The notes below the pieces were generated by a model. That model saw nothing but the letters and a program-made list of their open reading frames with translations. It was not told the DNA's origin and made no database searches. Made by a program: the position numbers and the translations under genes. From Pseudomonadota bacterium (GTDB lineage Bacteria > Pseudomonadota > Gammaproteobacteria > Burkholderiales > SG8-41): a stretch of DNA of 5,181 nt. Below, piece after piece: positions 1 through 5,181 of this stretch (position 1 is the first letter of the stretch; every line of letters begins with the position of its first letter). Where the stretch lies: contig JAEYXO010000172.1 in NCBI GenBank assembly GCA_023431245.1, positions 1 through 5,181 of the forward strand. Direction: 5' to 3'.

Positions 1-1902
1 GTTCTCGCCCATCACGTACATGCCGCGGATGTCGCCGTCGAGGATTGCATGCACGATCTCGACCACGGTCAGGCCGGGCTTGGGATCGAGCTTGGTGCCC
101 CAGAGTTTTTCAAACCGCGTCAGCGCCTGCGGATTGTCGACGCGCTGGTAGTCCGGAAACACCATCGGGATCAGGCCCGAGTCGGACGCGCCCTGCACGT
201 TGTTCTGGCCGCGCAGCGGATGCAGCCCTGAGCCCGGCTTGCCGATCTGGCCGGTCATCAGGCACAGCGCGATCAGGCAGCGCGCGTTGTCGGTGCCGTG
301 GACGTGCTGGGAAATGCCCATGCCCCAGAGGATCATCGAGCCCTTCGAGGTCGCGTAGAGCCGGGCAACCTCCTTGATGGTCTGCGCGGGAATGCCGCAG
401 ACCGGCGCCATCGCTTCCGGGCTGTAGCCTTCGACGTTTTTCTTCAGGTCCTCGTAGCCGATGGTGCGCGCCTTGATGAAGTCCTCGTCGACCAGGCCTT
501 CATGGACGATGACGTGCATCATCGCGTTGAGCAGGGCGACATCGGTGTCGGGTTTGAACTGCAGCGAGTAGGCGGCATGGCGCGACAGCTCGTTGCGCCG
601 CGGATCGGCGTAGATCAGCTTGGCGCCATTCTTCACCGCATTCTTGATCCACGTCGCCGCCACCGGGTGGTTCGACAGCGGATTGGCGCCGATCAGGAAA
701 ATCACCTCGGCGCGGGCAACATCATTGACCTGGTTCGACACCGCGCCGGAACTCACGGCCTCCATCAGCGCGGCGACGCTCGATGCGTGGCACAGCCGCG
801 TGCAGTGGTCGACGTTGTTGGAACCGAAACCGGTGCGCACCAGCTTCTGGAACAGGTAGGCCTCTTCGTTGCTGCCTTTCGCCGAACCGAAACCGGCCAG
901 CGCCTTGTTGCCGTGCTGGTCGCGGATCGCCTTCAGCTTGCCTGCCGCCAGATCCAGCGCTTCCTCCCACGAGGCCTCGCGGAAATACTCCAGCGGATTG
1001 GCGGGATCCATCGCGAAATCGGCATGCTTGGGCACGCCCGGCTTGCGGATCAGCGGTTTGGTCAGACGCTGCGGGTGGTGGGCGTAATCGAAGCCATAGC
1101 GGCCCTTGACGCACAGCCGGCCGTGGTTCGACGGGCCGTCGCGGCCGTCGACATACAGGATCTTGTTGTCCTTGATGTTGTAGGTCAGCTGGCAGCCGAC
1201 GCCGCAGTACGGGCACACCGAGTGCACCTGCCGGTCCGGCTTGGCAAGGCCGGCCTCGCGCGCCGGCATCAGCGCGCCGGTCGGACAGGCCTGCACGCAC
1301 TCGCCGCAGGCGACGCAGGTCGACTCGCCCATCGGATCACCGAGGTCGAACACGATGCTGGAGTGCTCGCCGCGGAAGGCGTAGCCGATGACGTCGTTGA
1401 CCTGTTCCTCGCGGCAGGCACGGACGCAGCGCGTGCACTGGATGCAGGAGTCGAGGTTGACGGCGATGCCGTAGTGCGACAGGTCGGGCTGCGGCTGGTG
1501 GCGCTTGGCGAAGCGCGGTTTGCCGACCTTGAGCTTGCCCGCCCAGTGGTCAAGTTCGGAATTCAGGGTATGGCGGCGCTCGGGCATGTCGGAGAGCAGC
1601 AGCTCCATCACCATCTTCTGCGAGGCGACCGCGCGCGGGCTGTCGGTCGTGACTTCCATGCCCGGCGACGGATTGCGGCAGCAGGATGCGGCCAGCACGC
1701 GCTCGCCCTTGACCTCGACCACGCAGGCGCGGCAGTTGCCGTCGGGGCGCAGGCCTTCCTTGTAGCAGAGGTGGGGAATCTCGACGCCGTGGCGCTTGGC
1801 GGCCTGGATGATGGTTTCACCCGCTTCGGCGACGACGCTGTTGCCGTTCAGTTTGAACTCGACCGGCATCGCCGCCAGTTCGTCCTTGCTCATTGCTGTC
1901 AT
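1..1902 (-). CDS. fdsA: NAD+-dependent formate dehydrogenase, catalytic alpha subunit (Fdh1A/FdsA type), 3' end outside window
   Basis: Catalytic subunit of a cytosolic molybdenum- or tungsten-dependent formate dehydrogenase (formate + NAD+ to CO2 + NADH). The frame is open from ATG at 1902 to the left edge, giving 634 codons; family members are about 930-990 residues, so roughly the last third is missing. Domains in order: an N-terminal NuoG-like [2Fe-2S] domain (C46, C57, C60, C74); a two-[4Fe-4S] ferredoxin domain (C153/156/159/163 and C196/199/202/206); the molybdopterin oxidoreductase [4Fe-4S] domain (C230/233/237/264, with K266 in CVKG); then the bis-MGD domains. The active site is C371-H372 in CTRLCHASS, with conserved R564 in PLRGQNNVQG. 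The metal ligand is a TGC cysteine, not selenocysteine. No cysteine lies between C75 and C153, so the His-Cys3 cluster of NuoG and many FdsA proteins appears absent. There is no signal peptide, which fits a cytosolic enzyme. ATG 1902 is chosen because GGAGGT sits 6 bases upstream; ATG 1893 is a weaker alternative. It follows the FDH beta gene after 37 bases. It could equally be named fdh1A or fdhF. Identity is very secure; Mo versus W cannot be told. Confidence 0.96.
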   Translation of the reverse strand, partial: MTAMSKDELAAMPVEFKLNGNSVVAEAGETIIQAAKRHGVEIPHLCYKEGLRPDGNCRACVVEVKGERVLAASCCRNPSPGMEVTTDSPRAVASQKMVMELLLSDMPERRHTLNSELDHWAGKLKVGKPRFAKRHQPQPDLSHYGIAVNLDSCIQCTRCVRACREEQVNDVIGYAFRGEHSSIVFDLGDPMGESTCVACGECVQACPTGALMPAREAGLAKPDRQVHSVCPYCGVGCQLTYNIKDNKILYVDGRDGPSNHGRLCVKGRYGFDYAHHPQRLTKPLIRKPGVPKHADFAMDPANPLEYFREASWEEALDLAAGKLKAIRDQHGNKALAGFGSAKGSNEEAYLFQKLVRTGFGSNNVDHCTRLCHASSVAALMEAVSSGAVSNQVNDVARAEVIFLIGANPLSNHPVAATWIKNAVKNGAKLIYADPRRNELSRHAAYSLQFKPDTDVALLNAMMHVIVHEGLVDEDFIKARTIGYEDLKKNVEGYSPEAMAPVCGIPAQTIKEVARLYATSKGSMILWGMGISQHVHGTDNARCLIALCLMTGQIGKPGSGLHPLRGQNNVQGASDSGLIPMVFPDYQRVDNPQALTRFEKLWGTKLDPKPGLTVVEIVHAILDGDIRGMYVMGEN

Positions 1903-1908
1903 CGCTGT

Positions 1909-1914
1909 ACCTCC
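1909..1914 (-). promoter_or_regulatory. Ribosome binding site of the formate dehydrogenase alpha gene
   Basis: GGAGGT on the minus strand, 6 bases before ATG 1902. This is a near-ideal Shine-Dalgarno match and decides for ATG 1902 over the in-frame ATG at 1893. Confidence 0.8.
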
Positions 1915-1939
1915 GGTGCGTTGCGGCCGGCCGCCCGCA

Positions 1940-3637
1940 CTACTCGACTTCCTTGGGGAAATATTTCATGACCGTGCGTATCGGATTCGGCGCCGCCTGG
2001 CCCAGACCGCAGATCGAGGCATCGGCCATCGCACCCGAGAGTTCCTCCAGCAGTCCCTGATCCCAGCGCGGCGCCTCCATCAGCTGGAGCGCCTTGGACG
2101 TGCCGACGCGGCAGGGTGTGCACTGGCCGCAGGATTCCTCGGCAAAAAACTTCATCACGTTGCGCGCAGCACCGCGGGCCTTGTCCTTGTCGGAAAAAAC
2201 AATCACCGCGGCGGAACCGATGAAACAGCCGTACGGGTTCAGCGTGTCGAAATCGAGCGGGATGTCGCCCATCGACGCCGGCAATATGCCGCCCGAGGCA
2301 CCGCCCGGCAGGTAGCCGTAGAACTGGTGACCCGGCAGCATGCCGCCGCAGTATTCCTCGATCAGCTCCTTCACCGTGATGCCCGCCGGCGCAAGGTGCA
2401 CACCCGGCTTCTTCACGCGTCCCGACACCGAAAACGAGCGCAGCCCCTTGCGGCCATTGCGGCCATGGCCGGCGAACCAGTCGGCGCCTTTCTGGATGAT
2501 GTCGCGCACCCAGTACAGCGTTTCCATGTTGTGCTCGAGCGTTGGATGGCCGAACAGGCCGACCTGGGCCACGTACGGCGGGCGCAGCCGCGGCATGCCG
2601 CGTTTGCCTTCGATCGATTCGATCATCGCCGACTCCTCGCCGCAGATGTAGGCGCCTGCACCACGGCGCAGGAAAATCGGCGGCAACGGGCAGGGAGGAT
2701 TGTCCTGCAGCGCCCTGATCTCCTTCTCGAGAATCGCGCGGATGCCGGCGTATTCGTCGCGAAGATAGATGTAGACCTCGGAAATCTGCACCGTCCAGGC
2801 GGCGACGATCACGCCTTCGAGGAAACGGTGCGGATCGCGTTCCAAGTAGTAACGGTCCTTGAAGGTGCCCGGCTCGCCTTCATCGATGTTGACCGCCATC
2901 ACCCGCGGTCCCTTTTCGCCGCGCACGATGCGCCACTTGCGGCCGGCCGGAAAACCCGCGCCGCCGAGTCCGCGCAGTCCGGAATTCTCCATGGTCCTGA
3001 TCAGCGACTCGGCATCGCGCATGCCGTTGAGGCATTCGATGGCCAGATCGTAACCGCCGCTCTTGCGGTATTCGGCGTAGTTCACGTATTTGCCGACCGC
3101 GCATTGCGTCTTCTTTGCAGCCACCAGCGGCTTCACCTTGTCGACGCTGGCCTGCGCCACCGGGTTCTGGCCGACCACGGCCACCGGCGCCTGGTCGCAG
3201 CGGCCGACGCAGGGTGCCGGGATCACCCGCACACCCCCGCCCAGCGCCTTCTTAAGGTCCTGGATCAGGTCACCGGCGCCGGACAGTTCGCAGGACAGCG
3301 AATCGCAGACGCGCACGGTCAGGGCCGGCGGCGGCGTCTGCCCTTCCTTCACCACGTCGAAGTGGTGGTAGAAGGTCGCAACCTCGTAGACCTCGGTCAT
3401 CGCCAGCTTCATTTCGCGCGCCAGCGCCACGACATGCGCCGCGGAAATGTGGCCGTAGCGGTCCTGGATCAGGTGCAGATTCTCTATCAGCAGGTCGCGG
3501 CGCCGCGGGTCAACGCCGGTCCTGGTTTGCGCGGCGTCGAGCAACGCCTGAATGTCTGCAAGGGCGGCCGTGTCCACGGTGCGCCCCTTGAGGGCGCTCC
3601 GGGAACGTTTGCCGCGTTTTACGATGCCACCTTCCAA
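1940..3637 (-). CDS. fdsB: NAD+-dependent formate dehydrogenase, beta subunit (fused FdsG/NuoE-FdsB/NuoF, Fdh1B type)
   Basis: Diaphorase subunit that passes electrons from the alpha subunit to NAD+ through Fe-S clusters and FMN in the cytosol. Numbering is from the TTG start (565 aa). The N-terminal part, about residues 20-180, is NuoE/FdsG-like with four [2Fe-2S] cysteines (C111, C116, C143, C147). A short linker leads to the NuoF/FdsB part: the glycine-rich GLRGLGGAGFPAGRKW (220-235) and DEGEPGTFKDR (from 252) motifs for NADH/FMN, YICGEES (from 330) and GKRG (344-347), and near the C-terminus CGQCTPC with a distant cysteine (C503, C506, C509, C543) for a [4Fe-4S] cluster. In Fds enzymes these are two proteins; the single-chain form is that of Methylobacterium extorquens Fdh1B, about 572 aa. 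The start is a choice. ATG 3658 (572 aa) has no usable ribosome site, whereas TTG 3637 has GGAGGAGG 7 bases upstream, lying inside the longer reading frame. It ends in TAG, 37 bases before the alpha gene. It could be called fdh1B. Function is secure; the exact start is not. Confidence 0.95.
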   Translation of the reverse strand: MEGGIVKRGKRSRSALKGRTVDTAALADIQALLDAAQTRTGVDPRRRDLLIENLHLIQDRYGHISAAHVVALAREMKLAMTEVYEVATFYHHFDVVKEGQTPPPALTVRVCDSLSCELSGAGDLIQDLKKALGGGVRVIPAPCVGRCDQAPVAVVGQNPVAQASVDKVKPLVAAKKTQCAVGKYVNYAEYRKSGGYDLAIECLNGMRDAESLIRTMENSGLRGLGGAGFPAGRKWRIVRGEKGPRVMAVNIDEGEPGTFKDRYYLERDPHRFLEGVIVAAWTVQISEVYIYLRDEYAGIRAILEKEIRALQDNPPCPLPPIFLRRGAGAYICGEESAMIESIEGKRGMPRLRPPYVAQVGLFGHPTLEHNMETLYWVRDIIQKGADWFAGHGRNGRKGLRSFSVSGRVKKPGVHLAPAGITVKELIEEYCGGMLPGHQFYGYLPGGASGGILPASMGDIPLDFDTLNPYGCFIGSAAVIVFSDKDKARGAARNVMKFFAEESCGQCTPCRVGTSKALQLMEAPRWDQGLLEELSGAMADASICGLGQAAPNPIRTVMKYFPKEVE

Positions 3638-3644
3638 AATGATT

Positions 3645-3652
3645 CCTCCTCC
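3645..3652 (-). promoter_or_regulatory. Strong ribosome binding site pointing to a TTG start for the FDH beta gene
   Basis: GGAGGAGG on the minus strand ends 7 bases before TTG 3637-3635. It lies downstream of ATG 3658, so it cannot serve that ATG. Upstream of the ATG the nearest purine-rich match (AAGGA, 3681-3685) is 22 bases away, which is too far. The site therefore favours the TTG start. The alternative is that GGAGGAGG simply encodes the Gly-Gly-Gly of a protein starting at the ATG. Confidence 0.6.
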
Positions 3653-3689
3653 GGCCATGCCTGTGGCGGCGCGGGCGCCGTCCTTCCGG

Positions 3690-4574
3690 TTACTTCAGCA
3701 CCGACTTCAGCAATTTGCCCATTTCCGCCGGATTCTTCGTGGTGCGGATGCCGCATTCCTCCATCACCGCGAGCTTTTCGTCGGCCGTGCCCTTGCCGCC
3801 GGAAATGATCGCTCCGGCATGGCCCATGCGTTTCCCGGGCGGCGCGGTGACGCCGGCGATGAAACCGACCACCGGCTTTTTCATGTTGGCCTTGACCCAG
3901 CGCGCGCACTCCTCCTCGTTGGAGCCACCGATCTCGCCGACCATGATCACCGCCTCGGTCTGCGGATCATCGTTGAACATTTTCATGACATCGATGTGCT
4001 TGAGGCCGTTGACGGGGTCACCGCCGATGCCGACACAGGACGACTGGCCGAGACCCAGTTCCATCAGCTGGCCGACAGCCTCGTAGGTCAGCGTGCCCGA
4101 GCGCGACACCACGCCGATCGGGCCTTTTTTATGGATGTGGCCGGGCATGATGCCGATCTTGATTTCATCCGGCGTGATCACACCGGGGCAGTTCGGACCG
4201 ACCAGGATGGTCCTGCTGTTCTCCTGCTGCATCTTGTACTTGAGGCGCACCATGTCGCGCACGGGGATGCCCTCGGTGATGCAGATCACCAGATCGAGAT
4301 CGGCATCCACCGCCTCCTCGATGGCCGCCGCAGCGTAGGGGGGCGGCACGTAGATCACGGACACATTGGCGCCGGTGGCGTCCTTGGCTTCGCGCACGCT
4401 GTTGAAAATGGGAATGCCTTCGTAGCTCTGGCCGCCCTTCTTCGGCGTCACGCCGGCGACATAGCAGTTTTTCCCGTTGGCGTATTCCTTGCCGGTCTTG
4501 GTGTGGAACATCCCGGTCTTGCCGGTGATGCCCTGGGTCATCACCCGCGTGTTCTTGTCGATCAGGATGGACAT
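3690..4574 (-). CDS. sucD: Succinyl-CoA ligase (ADP-forming), alpha subunit
   Basis: The alpha subunit of succinyl-CoA synthetase joins SucC to interconvert succinyl-CoA + ADP/GDP + Pi and succinate + CoA + ATP/GTP in the TCA cycle, in the cytosol. The 294-residue product has the usual family length. It begins MSILIDKNT and carries the CoA-binding Rossmann loop QGITGKTG (14-21), the GPNCPG turn (126-131), GHIHKKG, SRSGTLTYE (158-166) and GIGGDP (182-187). The phosphorylated active-site histidine is H252 in GKRMGHAGAI. The loop YANGKNCYVAGVTPKKGG (31-48) is longer than in E. coli and resembles betaproteobacterial SucD. The ATG overlaps the sucC stop as TGATG, with AAGGGG 8 bases upstream; an open frame extends further upstream but lies inside sucC. 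Stop is TAA. The related malate-CoA ligase subunit MtkB of serine-cycle methylotrophs was considered, but the motifs read closer to SucD. The FDH beta gene follows within about 50 bases. Confidence 0.97.
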   Translation of the reverse strand: MSILIDKNTRVMTQGITGKTGMFHTKTGKEYANGKNCYVAGVTPKKGGQSYEGIPIFNSVREAKDATGANVSVIYVPPPYAAAAIEEAVDADLDLVICITEGIPVRDMVRLKYKMQQENSRTILVGPNCPGVITPDEIKIGIMPGHIHKKGPIGVVSRSGTLTYEAVGQLMELGLGQSSCVGIGGDPVNGLKHIDVMKMFNDDPQTEAVIMVGEIGGSNEEECARWVKANMKKPVVGFIAGVTAPPGKRMGHAGAIISGGKGTADEKLAVMEECGIRTTKNPAEMGKLLKSVLK

Positions 4575-5181
4575 CAGTTTTTCCCCTTCGCGGCCGCGAC
4601 AACTTTCTGCGCGGCGTCGGCCATGTTGTTTCCGGAAATGATCGGCAACCCCGATTCCGCGAGGATCTTCTTGCCGAGCTCGACGTTGGTGCCCTCGAGA
4701 CGCACCACCAGGGGCACGCTGAGGCTGACCTGGCGCGCCGCGGCAACCACGCCCTGCGCAATCACGTCGCATTTCATGATGCCGCCGAAGATGTTGACCA
4801 GGATCGCCTTCAGCTGCGGGTTGCGCAGCATGATCTTGAAGGCCTCGGTGACCTTTTCCGCGGTGGCACTGCCGCCGACGTCAAGGAAATTTGCCGGCGC
4901 GCCGCCATAGAGCTTGATGATGTCCATCGAGGCCATCGCCAGGCCGGCGCCATTGACCAGGCAGCCGATGTTGCCGTCGAGCTGGATGTAGTTGAGGTCG
5001 TGCTTGGACGCCTCGACCTCCGCCGGATCCTCCTCGTCAAGGTCGCGCAGCGCAACGATGTCGGGATGGCGGAACAGCGCGTTGTTGTCGAAATCGATCT
5101 TGGCGTCCAGCGCCACGACCTTGCCGTCGCCGGTCAGGATCAGCGGGTTGATCTCGGCGAGCGAGGCATCGGTGTCGTCGA
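4574..5181 (-). CDS. sucC: Succinyl-CoA ligase (ADP-forming), beta subunit, 5' part outside window
   Basis: ATP-grasp beta subunit that binds nucleotide and succinate and partners SucD. Only the last 201 codons are visible, of about 388 usual for the family; the frame is open to the right edge, so the gene begins outside. Visible landmarks are EINPL with its Mg2+-ligand asparagine, followed 14 residues later by the matching aspartate in ALDAK, the same spacing as N199/D213 in E. coli SucC. Then come ALFRHPD, the glycine-rich DGNIGCLVNGAGLAM (phosphate and dimer region), FLDVGGSA, VNIFGGI, VVRLEGTN and a conserved C-terminal end (DAAQKVVAAAKGKN). Its TGA stop shares a base with the sucD ATG, which suggests translational coupling. 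A GTG near 5116 is an internal valine, not the start. MtkA (malate-CoA ligase) is the main alternative and is less likely by motif. Confidence 0.96.
   Translation of the reverse strand, partial: DDTDASLAEINPLILTGDGKVVALDAKIDFDNNALFRHPDIVALRDLDEEDPAEVEASKHDLNYIQLDGNIGCLVNGAGLAMASMDIIKLYGGAPANFLDVGGSATAEKVTEAFKIMLRNPQLKAILVNIFGGIMKCDVIAQGVVAAARQVSLSVPLVVRLEGTNVELGKKILAESGLPIISGNNMADAAQKVVAAAKGKN
4583..4588 (-). promoter_or_regulatory. Ribosome binding site of sucD within the end of sucC
   Basis: AAGGGG on the minus strand, 8 bases before ATG 4574 and inside the last codons of sucC (Lys-Gly). Together with the TGATG stop/start overlap it marks the sucD start and suggests coupled, equimolar synthesis of the two subunits. 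Confidence 0.65.

Noticed and set aside
298..1971. Long plus-strand open frame opposite the FDH alpha gene
   Set aside because: It is antisense to a gene with clear conserved motifs. Its translation is rich in Arg, Ala, His and Val with no recognisable domain, as expected from the complement of G/C-ending codons in GC-rich DNA.
1940..3658. Complex I or bidirectional hydrogenase diaphorase (NuoF/HoxF) as the identity of the beta gene
   Set aside because: The next gene is a formate dehydrogenase catalytic subunit with the CH active site. No nuo or hox genes are adjacent, and the length and domain order fit Fdh1B.
3668..3679. Possible terminator hairpin (GGCGCCCGCGCC on the minus strand) between sucD and the FDH beta gene
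   Set aside because: The stem is only 4-5 pairs with a very tight loop, and no T-run follows, so it does not look like an intrinsic terminator.
1796..3808. 670-residue plus-strand open frame opposite the FDH beta gene
   Set aside because: It spans the alpha start, the whole beta gene and the end of sucD on the other strand, has no recognisable motif or ribosome site, and is explained by codon bias of the real genes.
4574..4772. Longer sucD start at 4772
   Set aside because: The extra residues lie inside sucC and have no family match. ATG 4574 has a ribosome site, the TGATG overlap and the conserved MSILIDKNT start.
3552..4910. 452-residue plus-strand open frame opposite sucD/sucC
   Set aside because: It is a shadow of two well-conserved genes, with no domain and the composition typical of antisense frames.

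Overview
The window is GC-rich bacterial DNA in which essentially every base belongs to four genes on the minus strand. Read in transcription order from the right edge to the left edge, they are: the 3' part of sucC (succinyl-CoA ligase beta subunit), a complete sucD (alpha subunit), a complete NAD+-binding beta subunit of a cytosolic formate dehydrogenase with fused NuoE-like and NuoF-like parts, and the first 634 codons of the molybdo-/tungsto-bis-MGD catalytic alpha subunit, which runs off the left edge. No RNA gene, mobile element, CRISPR array or long intergenic stretch is present. The largest gap is about 50 bases.

The SucC/SucD sequences are ordinary TCA-cycle enzymes by motif. SucD has the longer N-terminal loop (YANGKNCYVAGVTPKKGG) that I associate with betaproteobacterial SucD proteins. 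Together with the high GC and the pronounced G/C third-position bias, this suggests a betaproteobacterium, possibly a Rhodocyclales/Burkholderiales-type organism or a methylotroph. That placement is from memory of family sequences, not from a search.

The two formate dehydrogenase subunits match the two-subunit NAD+-dependent FDH1 type known from Methylobacterium extorquens (Fdh1A/Fdh1B). There the separate FdsG and FdsB proteins of Fds enzymes are one polypeptide. The alpha subunit oxidises formate to CO2 at the metal centre. Electrons pass along Fe-S clusters in its N-terminal domains, then through the beta subunit clusters and FMN to NAD+. The reaction can run in reverse in this family.

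Spacing is tight throughout: a TGATG overlap between sucC and sucD, 52 bases (or 31 with the alternative start) from sucD to the FDH beta gene, and 37 bases from beta to alpha. No promoter or terminator is recognisable between them, so one transcript is plausible. The points most worth a second look are the sucCD-fdhBA gene order, the absence of the NuoG-type His-Cys3 cluster motif in the alpha subunit, and a probable TTG start for the beta subunit. I do not see a previously undescribed system here.
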